From: Limnohabitans sp. Rim47
GTDB taxonomy: Bacteria > Pseudomonadota > Gammaproteobacteria > Burkholderiales > Burkholderiaceae_C
Assembly: GCF_001517545.1 (NCBI RefSeq)
Contig: NZ_FBYA01000005.1
Coordinates: 2,095-56,172 of the forward strand
Reading direction: 5' to 3'
DNA length: 54,078 bases
Shown: positions 1 to 12,100 of the stretch, piece by piece
Numbering within the stretch: position 1 is the stretch's first letter
Layout of the letters: each line of letters opens with the position of its first letter
Notes under the pieces: model-generated
The model's input: the letters and a program-made list of their open reading frames with translations, nothing else
Told to the model about the DNA's origin: nothing
Database searches by the model: none
Program-made: the position numbers and the translations under genes

Positions 1-108
1 CCCCCGCCGTTGATCAGCAGCGTTCCACCTGAATTGGTCGTCAAGCCAGCAGCTTTCACAGCTTGTGCCAACGTCGTGACGCCACTGCTGTTAAGCGTTA
101 TCGTGCCC
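1..108 (-). pseudogene. Continuation of TpsA in a shifted frame, running off the left edge
   Basis: After the repeat segment TYAGAV, the main frame reads GHDNA and stops. If one of the three C bases at 106-108 (GGG on the coding strand) is dropped, the reading continues without stop to the window edge as GTITLNSSGVTTLAQAV and onward to GGTLLING. That composition (T, S, G, L, N, V; alternating beta-strand pattern) is the same as the adhesin repeats, so it is very likely the same gene. Either the gene is truly frameshifted, or there is a base-calling error in the short GGG run. The true C-terminus lies outside the window. Confidence 0.75.
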
Positions 109-3100
109 AACGGCGCCGGCATAGGTCTGAGTACCCGTGCTTGTGATGTGCCCGCCAAGATCAGCGGCACCACTCACGCTCAAACTCGCCAAACGGCTCA
201 CATCGCCATCCACGTCTGCAGCCCCCGTGATGATCAGCGCGTTACCGCCACCGTCAACTGTACTTTGGGTGTTAACAGTGGATCCCGTCAGCGTGCGTGC
301 ACCTCCGCTCAGGGTCACGGCACCCACATAAATCTGCGTACCGCTGGTGGTGACATTGGCACCCAGATTTGATCCGCCTGACACGCTCAGATCAGTGATG
401 CCACTGAATGTACCGTCGATGTCAGCATCGCCTGTGATCGTCAAGGCGTTGTTGCCACCGGCAAGGGTGCTTCGAGTATTCACGCTCGAGCCAGTCAGCG
501 TGCGTGCACCGCCGCTGAGTGTCACCGCGCCTGAGTAGATTTGTGTGCTGCTGGTCGTTACATCTGCACCAAGATTGGAGTCACCCGAAATGCTCAGGCT
601 TCTCAAGCCGGTATAGGCACCATCCACATCCGCATCACCCGAGATGATCAGGGCATTGCCGCCGCCCACCAAGGTGCTCTGGGTGTTGATAGTGGATCCA
701 CTCAGCGTGCGGTCACCGCCGCTCAGGGTCACAGCACCTGCATAAGTTTGTGTGCCAGTGGTGGTCACGTTGGCGCCCAACGTGGCAATGCCAGTCACAG
801 ATAACGCAGACAAGGCAGTGCTGCCACCCACCGCACCACCCAAGATGACACGGCCCGTGTTGTTCAGCGTCAAGGCGTGTCCACCGTTGACAGTCGACAA
901 GGTCAAATCACCAACGGTCTTGATGGTGGTATCGGCACTCAAGACAACGGCACCCGACAAAATCACCGAATTACTGGCAGTGTTGGCCAATGCCCCCGAG
1001 CTGCTAACCCCAGTGCCCGCCAGCGTCCAGGTGTTGGCCGCGTTAAAGCCAGCCACATCGACTGCGCTGCCGCTTGCGACAGCCACAGCCGTCGTTCCAA
1101 GACCCCGCACATGACCCAACTGAGCCAGACCTGCAGAAATGGTGCTGCCACCCGAAAATGTGTTGTCGGCTGACAGCACCAAAGTGCCCGCACCTAATTT
1201 GGTAATGCCGTAAGCATTGCCGCCGTCAGCAATTACACCTGTGATGGTCAAGGTGTCTCCGCTGCCGACCTCAATGAAACTATGAGCCGCCAAATTAACC
1301 GAGCCGCTCCAGCTGCTGGTCGCGTCCTTGAACGTGCCGCCAGCCAGACTCAGCGCTTCCCCGACTACATTGACGCCCACCAAGTCCAAAGCAGCGCCAT
1401 TCGACACGGTGGTGCCCGCTGCCGCCGAACCCAGGCCCGAGGCGTGGCTAATGGCCAAGGTGCCGCTGCTGATCAAGGTAGCACCCTCATAGGTGTTGGC
1501 ACCCGACAATGTCAAAATTCCTGAACCCACCTTAGTCAAACCACCGGCCTGAGATATCACACCACTGAAGGTGGTGTTGGCATTGCCGCCACCCATCGTC
1601 AAAGTGGCGCTGCCCAACTTGATCTGACCGCTTCCTGAAATCGATGCCACGGTTTCAGCAAAACCTGACAACGACCAAACTGCTCCGGCCTCCACCGTGA
1701 GTGCCGAGCTGTCGTGCAGCACCGAGGCCGCGCCACTTGCGAGCGTGCCCCCGCTGACGCGAGTGGCGCCTGTAAATGTGTTCGGACCAGACAGGGTCAG
1801 GGTACCGGCACCCGCTTTGGTCAAGCTGCCTGTACCAGAAATCACGCCACTGAAAGTCGAATCTGCATCGCTTCCACCCGCGATCAATGTGGCAGCGCCC
1901 AATGCAATACTGCCTCCACCCGCAATGGAGCCAACTGTTTCTGAAAAACCATTCAAATCCAACGTTGCGTTGCCGACCACAGTCACTGCTGTGCTGTCGT
2001 GCAAAGTACCGGAGGCGCCGCTCTTCAACGTACCCGAACCAACCGTGGTGGTCCCGGTGTAGCTGTTGACACCAGACAAGGTCAAGGTGCCTGCACCGGC
2101 TTTGACCAAGGCCGCGCCGGCCCCGTTGACCACACCGCCAAAACTACTGGTGCCAGATTGCGTGACGGTCAGGGTGCGACCATCGGCCAGTGTCACACCG
2201 CCTGTGCCCGTCAGGCCCGTGGTGGTGATGCTGATGTCACCTGTGCTGGCATTGGTGGTGGTCAAGTTATCGCTGAGGGTGACCACAGCACCCAACAAAG
2301 AGACCGCCCCCGCAACAGAAGTGGCATTGGCCAAAGTGATGTTGGCCGTGTTGCTGGCTTTGCCAATCGTCAAACCCCCTAAAGTCGATCCAAAGCTCCA
2401 ACCGCTGGTAGAAAAAGCGCTGGAAAAACTATCCCCCACCGACTGAATGGTCAACCCGCCTGCGGTCTTCATGACCAAGCCGGACCCCGGCGTCATGGCA
2501 TTGGCGTTCAGGGTAAGGGCCCCGGTTGTATTGCCAGAGGTGCCGTTCCAACCCAAATTGACACCTGCATTGAACTTGATGCCAGTTTCATTGACTGCAG
2601 CGATACCCGTCAAACTGATGGCACCCGAAGTGGAATAAATCGAGGCGGTGTTGCCACCGTCCATCAAGATGCCTGAGCGTTCACGTGCGAGCCCGGTTCC
2701 AGCACTACCGATCAATGTGATGGCCCCTGAATCGGTGTAAATTTGCGGACCGTTGAACAGATTGACACCCACACCGTGTGAGTCACTGCGGTTGTTTTTA
2801 CCGCCAATACCGTCAATCAACACCGTGCCAGCGCCTCCCGTCTTGATGACGGTGTTGGTCACCACATCGATACCAATCGCATAGTCAGCTGTTGCAGGAC
2901 TCACCCAATCTGCACCTTGCCAACCTTTTCCGCGAATGGCCACATTGCCGTTGGCACTCGAACCCGATGCATCTAGAGTGGTTTGGTCAATCCACACACC
3001 ACGGTAACGCTGCCCAACAGCACCGTCTGCAGACCCCTCGGCATAACCCGACCCATCCAATCCACCACCCAATGTGATGTTGCCGCCATGGGTGCGCACG

Positions 3101-6100
3101 GTGGCGCCCGTCATCAAAATGCCGCCGCCTGCAGAACCATCGCTGTTGGCGCTCAACGTCATATTGCCACCCTGCGTTGAAAGATCGACACCCGCAGAAG
3201 CCACGATGTCTTTGCTGGCAATTAGCCTGAGCTGATCGCTGGTGGTGACAGTCACGTCATTGACGAGTTCGATTTTTCCGCCCAAGACGGTGATAGGTCC
3301 CGCCACAGTGATGGCGTTGGCCAATGTGATGTTGGCGCTGTTGCCCACCTTGCCCAGAGTCAAGCCTGTCAAAGTGTTGCCAAAGTTCCAGCCTGCGGTG
3401 CTGAATGCGTTGGTGAAATTATTGGCACTCGACTCAATGCGCAGAGCACCCGAACCTGCAAAGGTTTTGCTGATGGGATTAGGTGCATCGTTTTGCAAGA
3501 CCAATGTGCCAGCATTGATGGTGGTTGTGCCGCTGTAAGTGTTATTGGCGGTCAAGGTCAAGGTGTTAACGCCCAGCTTGGTCAATGCGCCTGTGCCACC
3601 GATCGCGTTGGCCACTGTGATGTTGTCAGACCGGTCAAAGGTCAGTAAGGCGTTGTTGATCACAGCACCGGTGCCTAACTTGCCGGCCACTCCGCCTAGG
3701 CCCACCTGTAAGGTGCCCGTGCTGATGGTGGTGTTGCCGCTGTAGGTGTTCTCGGCCGCCAAGATCAACTTGCCTGTACCTGTCTGCTGAAGACTTCCTA
3801 TGCCCGACAACACGCCCGTCAAGGTGATGTCATCGCTGCGGTTGAAGGACAGCGTGCCGCTGTTGCTCAAAGCACCGGTCCCCATCGAGCCTGTAGTGCC
3901 ACCCGCACCAATTTGCAAAGTGCCAGCGGCAATCGTGGTCGTACCGCTGTAAGTGTTGTTTGCAGATAAAGACAGGATATTGCTGCCGTATTTGACAACC
4001 GACCCCGTGCCACTGATCAATCCACTGTAGGTGAGGTTCGCGTTTTGGTTAAATGCCAGCTGCGCTTGGTTGACAATATCGCCCACCATGCGCCCTCCCA
4101 TATTCAACTCAAGGTAACCCGAAGAAATCGTGGTGCCACCGGAATAGCTGCTTTCGCCCGTCAAATACAAAGCACCTGCACCCGCTTTGTTCAAGCTAGC
4201 GCCAATGCCTGTGATGGCACCCGCATATGTGCTGTTGCCCGATTGAGTCAAAGTGAAGGCACGGCCGTTGGCCAACTGGATGCCGCCAGTCCCCGTCAAA
4301 CCGGTGGTGTCAACAGTGACGTTGCCGGTGCTGGCATGGGTAGACACCAAGTTGCTGTTCAACGCCAAGTCACCCCCCGTGATTGACACCGGGCCATTGG
4401 CAGTCACAGAAGCACCGAGGGTGATGTTTCCGGAGCCAGCATTCCAAGTCAATGAGGTCGGTGCGGCTGATGCGCCAATCACACCCGATTGCATGATGGT
4501 CTTGTTGTCCGTTAGAACAGCCAGCGCGAAAGCACCATTCACCGCACCGCTGAGCGTCAAGTCACCCGTGTTGCCCTTGATCACAGCATCCGCACCCAAG
4601 GTGATCGCTCCGGATAAGGTAGCGGCCGTACTGGTGCTGTTGTACAAAGCGCCTGAAGTGCTGATACCTGTGCCTGAGAGGCTCAGCGTGTTGGCGAGGC
4701 TGTACCCACCCAAATCCAACGCGGCGCCACTGGCGACTGTGACCTGGCCCCGACCCACCGCACTCGAAGTGATGGCCCCTGCTGTGCCTGTGGTGCTGGC
4801 GTTCACCCATAGCAAACCAGACGACACCGTGGTGCCACCGCTGTAGGTGTTGGCGCCATTCAATTTCAAAGAGCCCGTGCCTTGCTTGGTAATCGAGCCA
4901 GTGCCCGACACAACACCAGAAATTTGGCTGGCCGCAGAGTTGTTCAGGGTCAGGCCATTCGCAGCCAAATTCACAGCAGCCAGATTAATGACGGTGCCGT
5001 TCAAGGTGGCATTGCTCGTCAAAGTGGCATCACCGGCATAGGTTTGCGCCGCCGTGGTGGTGATGTTGCCGCCAATTTGCGATGTTTTGGTCACCGCAAC
5101 AGATTGCGCCGAAGCAATTTCTGCTGTGGTTTTGAAGGCGCTGTTGGTCGTAATGTTGCCCACTGCTGCACTCCCACCTGTCACCCCATTCAGCTGCAAT
5201 TTGCCAATGGTGGAAGTGGTGCTGTTTACACCGACCGTGAAGCCATTCCAATTTTCATTGCTCAGGCTGGTCCAGCTTAAGTTAGTGGTGGAGTTCACAA
5301 ATCGAATCGTCCCGTGCGGCTCACCACTGGTGCCGAGCAACTTGTATTGCTGGGTGGCGCTGTCATAAGACTTGGAAAGTGTCCCGGTGCCATAAAAGCC
5401 GCTGCCAGCGCCATTGAATCCGGCGTAGCTGGCGATGGTGAAGTCCTGGTTAAAACCATACCCGTTGCCATTCAAGCTCACCACACTGAATGCCACGTTT
5501 TCAACCGATTCACTGAATGTCAGCGATTGCGTGCCCGCATATTGCAACCGGATGATGTCGGTGCTTGCTGGGCCGTTAGCCACCAAGGCACTCGTGTAAG
5601 GCGACGGGCTTCCCGTCCAATAATTGGTGCCGCCAGATGTTTGCACCCCTGCCCAGCCTTGTGGGTTGCTGTACACCACTGTGATGACCGTGCCGTCAAT
5701 GGTCACCGTACCCGTCACTGTTTTTGCCGCGTCATTGACACTGGTCCAGTCCACCCAATAATAGGTTGAACTTGAGATATTGGCGCTCAGATTTTTGGGC
5801 GATGCTGCACTCACCGAGTCCAGCGTCGAATTGAAGGTGATGCTGCCGTTCGAGGTCGTTACCAAGTTGGTGTCTTCAGCCAAGGTCACGGCACCGTTGT
5901 AAATTTGGTGTCCGGTGGTGGTGATAGTGTTGGCCAGCACAGAAGCGCCTGTCACCGTGAGGCTAGAAGAGCCTGCGCCATTGATGATGGCAGCCGTTCC
6001 CGCCATGCTCAACGAGCCCAAGGTCAACGCGTTACTTTGAATGTCAAGCGTCGTGCCCGTGGCCAAGCTCAAACCACCTGCACCGCCATTCAGTGAGGCG

Positions 6101-9100
6101 CCTGCGCCCAAACGCAGTGTGCCCCCGGTGACCGAGGTCAGTCCATCATAGGTTTGCGCGGCGCCCAACACCAGCGCGCCGGAGCCCGCTTTGGTCAAGG
6201 CATAAGAGGACGCGCCATCGGTGATCACACCCAAATAAGTCAAGGTCTTGCCGCTGGCCACAGCGAGGGCGCTGTCTGCCGCCAAGGTGATGCCACGCAG
6301 GTTACTCAAGGTGAACGTTTCACTGGCCATCAAACTGCCGCCGTTGAGCACCAATTTTCCGGTCGTCAAGGCAACGGGGCTCAATCCCAAATTGCCATCA
6401 CTCGAAATTTGCAAGCCACCACCAGACACCGTGGTCACACCGCCATAGGAGTTGGCACCCGACAGTGTGAGCGTACCTGCACCTTGCTTAGTCAGGCTGC
6501 CGGCGCCACTGATCAGCCCAGCCAGCGTCACATCATTTGAGCGGTTCACGACCAAACTGCCGTTGTTCACAATGGCACCCAACACAGTGCCCGCGCTAGC
6601 ACCTGTGCCCAAATAAAGCGTGCCGCCCGAAATGGTGGTGCTGCCTGTAAAGGTGTTGTTGCCGGTCAGGTACAAATCGGCAGAGCCGGTCTTGGTCAGA
6701 CTGCCGGTACTGGTGGCCATGACACCGCCCACGGTGAGGTTGCCGTCGGTTTGAAGCGTCAGGCCAAAAGCCCCAGCAAAAGCGTTACCCGTAGAGGGCG
6801 TGATGGACAAAGAGTCAGCATCCACTTGCATCTCGGTGACAGCACCCAAGGTGATCCCGCCCGTCAGCGTATTGGCCCCCGACAAACTGCGCACCGCCCC
6901 GTTGCCGGAGACCCCAGTGCCCGAAAGCGTCAGGGCATCGGCCAGCGTGATGCCACCCGAAAGTTCCAGTGCGCCGCCGCTGACCGTGGTACCACCGGCA
7001 GCTGTACCCAAGCCCCCAGAGTTTGTCACCCGTAACACGCCCCCACTGATGGTGGTGGCCCCCGTGAAGGTGTTGTTGCCCGACAAAATCTGGGTGCCAT
7101 TGCCCGACTTACTCAGCAACACACCGCCCGAAATAGCGCCTGAATAGTTGTAGCTGCCTGAAGCAGGGTTGAGCGTGATGGCGCCTGCACCCGTGGTGGT
7201 GATATTTTCAGAACCAAGCAACCCAGCAGCCGTGAGCGTGACGGAACCTGCTGTGATGCCGCTGATGCTGCCGTAAGAGCCAATCGTCAACGGCCCGGTG
7301 TTGGTATAGGTGAGCGAGCCCGTGCCCAAGCTGGCCGTGATGGCTTGAATGGATGACCCTGTGCCCGTGAGCGAATAGCTCTGGTTGGTGCCCAACAAGG
7401 CCAAGCCATAGGCCGTCATATTGCCGGTGATGCTGGGCGCTTTGGAGTGGATTTGGATGTAGCCCGTCGATGTGTTGGCCGTGATACTGCCCAGCCAATT
7501 GATGCCTTTTGCGGGACCAAACGCCGGGTTATCGGCATCGGCTAGTGCATAAATCGGGTTGATCTGGCCGTTGGTGGTGTTGGTGGCTGCATTGACAAAC
7601 ACCCCGCTGCCTGTAGAGGCAGAAGTGATTTTTGCACCCTGGAAAATCACCGAGCCATTGGCCGCTGACACCGCCGGAGCAGAGGAGTAAATACCGTAGT
7701 CTGTCGACGTGGCGCTAGGGGTGTAGCCCGACAAAGTGACATTGCCCCCCGTGGATGTGATGCCGCCTGAGCTGAAATACAAACCATCCGATGTTTTGGC
7801 GTAACCAATCAATTGGATGTCAGCAGCCGCCGTGATGTTGCCTTGCCAACCATCTTGACGGATACCGTTCAGGCCACCCGCACCTGTAATGTAAATAGAC
7901 CCCGCACTGGCCACAATCGGCAGTCGAATGTAAGTGGCACCAAAGCTGCTGTTGTTGATCAACCCATCCATCGTGATGTTGCCGGTGTCAGACCGCACGC
8001 CCTGGGTGGTTGAACCTCCATCGGCCACCGTTAAATAGAGGCCAATGCCCTGCATCGACACCCCCTTCAGGGTGATGTCGCCTTTGGCGCGCAAAGTGTC
8101 TGTAGAGCTGTAAAGCGTAATGCCACCAGAAATACCGGCGGTGCTGGCGTTGTTGTCGATCCAGCGGTTGGCATAACCTGTCATCGACAAATCACCATTG
8201 AAACTTCGAATGATCTGGTTAGAGCCCCACATCAAAATGCCGTGCCCGTTGCCGGCCGAGCCATTCATTCCGGCAGACGCGCCATTGGCATAAATTGTGA
8301 CGTCGTCATACGCCAAGATGGCGGTGCCGGTCGCGTCCATGCGCAAACCCGCACCATCAGCGTTAGAGCCGGTGGTGGCCGCATTGATGGTAATGGAACC
8401 CCCTGCGGTGGGTGCTGTGGTGCTGTTGCCCGCCACAATACCGCCGCCATTAACGTAAAGGCCATAACCACCGTTGGCGGTGATCGAAATGTTGCCGGCA
8501 GTTGACTGAATGAAGCGACTGTCGCTCTGGAAATAAGCCCAATTACTCGTGGTGTTGCTGCGGGCATTGATGTTGATGTCGCCATTGGCTTTGAACAAGC
8601 CGGCTCCGTAGATGTACGCCCCCTCCAGTCCACCGGTAGATGTGAGGCTGATGCTGCCGTTGGCCACCAAGGAGCCCGCCACCATTTGTGTTCCGTAGCC
8701 TGACCCACCCGTGGTGTTGAGCGTGATGTTGCCGCCCGCGGTGGGGTCGGTCAGGTGGTTGCCCGCCACGATAGAGGTGGCGCTGGTGGACACATAAAGA
8801 CCACCCCACGAACCTCGGGCGTTGATGGTGATGTTGCCTCCGGTGGATTGAATGGACCGACCCGTGTCCACCACCAAGCCCCAAGTGCCCAAGCTGCTGC
8901 CAGTGGCATAACCGGCTTGAATGCTGATGTCGCTGTTCGACTTGATAGAGCCTGAGGCGCCCTCCATTCGGAAGGTATGCAGTGTGCTGGTATTGAGGGC
9001 TGTGATGTCAATCGCACCATGGGCCACCAAAAACGAGGTGTCCAACTGCAAACCATGCGCACTGGTGCCGGTCGCGTTGATGGTGATAGTGCCACCTGAG

Positions 9101-12100
9101 GTGGGATTGGCCTCGCTGTTGGCCGCGATCAACTTACCGTATATGTAAGCCCCACCTTGGCCACTGGCGGTGATAGCAATGTTGCCGGCAGTGGACTGAA
9201 AAATCTTGTTGGTTTCAACAAACATGCCCCAGTTGTTGCCACTGGTGCTGGTGCTGTTGAGGGTGATGTTGCCTACGGCCAAATTGGTGCCCGTGCCACC
9301 AAAATACGAGCCTCGGTTGCCCGTACTCGAGGCATTCACCGTGATCGAACCGAAAGCTGTCAATGAGCTCGATTGCTGTTGCAGGCCGTAATTGGATGAA
9401 CCTGTTCCATTGATGGTGATGTTGCCCCCCGAGATGGGCGTGCTGGCATTGTTGGCGGCAATCAGTTGGGTCAACGTCAAATAGACGCCACCCGTGCCCG
9501 CGCCAGTGACCGAAATATTCCCTGCTGTGCTCTGAATGGTGCCACTGGACTCTAGGGCGACGCCCCAGTTGCGTGCGGCATTTTGACCGTTGAGGGTGAT
9601 GTCCCCGCCCGCACTGATGGAGGCGGTATTGGTGGTGAACACACCGTAGTGGGCCGTGCCCCCCACACCAGAAATAGTCACCTTGCCCGTCGTACTCACC
9701 GCGGTGCTGCCATGCAGACGAACCCCGTCGTATGAACTCGTTGAGTTGCTGTTGCCCGTCAACGTGATGTCACCCGAGCCTGAGCTGAGCGCGGTGTTGT
9801 AGATTCGAATGCCATTCCACTCACCCGTCGCAACGCCCGTTAAGGTGATTGCTCCGTTGCCGGTGGTGGTGATGCCACCCGCAGCATCCAAAAGAATACC
9901 GTCACCATAGGTGCTGGACGTAGGGTTGCCCAGACCGCGCAAGGTGATGTTGCCACCACCCGCTTGAATGTACTGAGTGGCGCCTGCGAGGTGAATACCA
10001 ATATTGGAAATACCTTTACTGGCGTAGCCTCCCGTGCATGAAAAAGTGCCTGCGCAACCCACGGTGGCATCGGCAGTGCCGCCGGCCAGCACCACATTGC
10101 CGCCCCAGGTTGACATAAAAGCGCCAAACCGAATACCCCCGGCATTGCTGTTGTCGGTGTCGGAATAGGCAGACACATTGAGCGATTTTCCCGAGGCTCC
10201 CGAAACACTGTTGGTGAACACAATATCTTTGGAGGCCATCAGGGTCAGACTGCTGCCATCAAGGTTATTGGTGATGGCGCCTGCAATAGTGATGTCTTTG
10301 TCTGCCGCCACGGTTTGCAGCGTCGAGGCCCCGCTCAAGCTGCTGGCCGCAACCGACAGAGCCTGATTGGTTTTGAGCGTCAGCGCACTGTTGCTGATGA
10401 CGATGTTTTGAATGCTGTTGCCGGTGTTGGTGGCCGTGAACCCTGACGCATTGGCAAAGGTGACGGTGTTGGTGCTTGCGCTCACCACTCCGCTGAGCGT
10501 CATAGCTCCAGTGCCGCCCAATGTTGAGTTGGCGACCACCGTCACTGTGCCGCTGGCAGTGGCTGCGTTGCTGCTGTCGCCGTTAATCAAGGCACCAGCA
10601 CTGGAAGTACCAGCACCTAAAAGGTAGAAATTATTGGCGATAGTTTTGCCGTTCAAATCAGCAGTGGAACCCAGACCACTGACTTGATAAATCGGGGCAG
10701 TGCCAAAAGCAGCGTTATTGCCAGCAATGACTTTGCCTGCTTGGAGATAAACATTGCCGCTAAAACTATTGGTACCCGACAAAGTTAAATCTGCCGCTGC
10801 ATTGTTAATGACTACGCCAGACCCACTCAAAACGCCGGCATATGTTTGAGCACTTGAATTTGCAAAAATCAAGTTGCCGTTATTGGTCACTGCGCTGTTG
10901 CCTAAGCCGCCAGCCACTTGCATTGTTGGATTCACATAACGCACGCACACCATAGAGGCTGTACCGCATAAGCCAGCAGTTGTAGCGGTGGTAACAGGCG
11001 TTAAAGTGGTATTGCCTGTATGCGTTAAATTGCCTGTGAAGGTGACTTTTGCAGATCGGTCTAGTGCTCTGAGACCATATCCTCCAACGCCTGAATTAAC
11101 TGCATACACCATGTCTCCATTGAAGGCCTGGGCGTTGACTGCTTTTAGCAGTGCAGTTGAGGTATCTTGGAAAAACTCAAAACCACTGCTATCGACTTTA
11201 GCCTGCACGTTGGCGCCACTTTGTTGAAGCAGAACCATGACCCGCTTGGTGTATGTGGCGTCTTGGAAAAGAATATAAAAACTGCCCGTATTTGTCGCCG
11301 CATTGAAAGTTTTGTTGTTGACGCCAGACTCCACACCAGCCGTTCCTGATGATGTTGATGTGCCATGCAACGCACCACCTGAAATACGATTCAACAGCTC
11401 TGCCACAGTCGTGTTGGTCGCAATTGTTTCGTAGGCACTGTTCGATAAACTTGAACTGGATGTGGAATCGTAGAAACGATTGAATCTGGCCACCACTTCA
11501 AGTGTGCCTGTGCCAGAAATGTTATTGGCAACAGTCGTGTCAGCAGAAAGATCGAACTTGAGTGTGGCATTGTTTGTTACGTTGCCAGAACCTAAAGATC
11601 CTGTGCTAGAACCATTGCCCGCCTGAAGCGTACCGGCTGAAATTACCGTACCGCCGGAGTAGGTATTGGCACCCGTCAGCGAAAGGGCACCAAGACCTAG
11701 TTTTGTGAATGTAGATGCCGCGCCTGAAATGACACCGCTATAGGTAGAGCCTCCACTTTGGTTAACTGAAAATTCTCGGCTACTGGCAAGCACCACATTA
11801 CCTGCGCCTGCTAAGCCAGCAGCTTGAATGGAGACATTGCCGCTGGCGGTATCTGTTGTTGTTATTGAGCCCGTTAACGTGACAGTGCTGGTACTTGTGA
11901 GGCTGACAGCCCCACTGGAAGAAATGTTTGACGCGTTCACCGTCAAAGCGGTTGAACTTAAGACGCTTAGCGCGCTGATGTTGCTTGCTTGAATATTGCT
12001 GATTTGATTGTTTGAATTGGTCAGGGTTACCGATGGGTTTGTTGTACAGGCGCTGCACTTGCCCAAAATCAGCGTGCCGGCACTGATACTGCCACCTTCG

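Noticed and set aside
90..120. Programmed ribosomal frameshift at the adhesin break
   Set aside because: There is no slippery heptamer or downstream structure of the usual kind; a plain indel or sequencing error is simpler.
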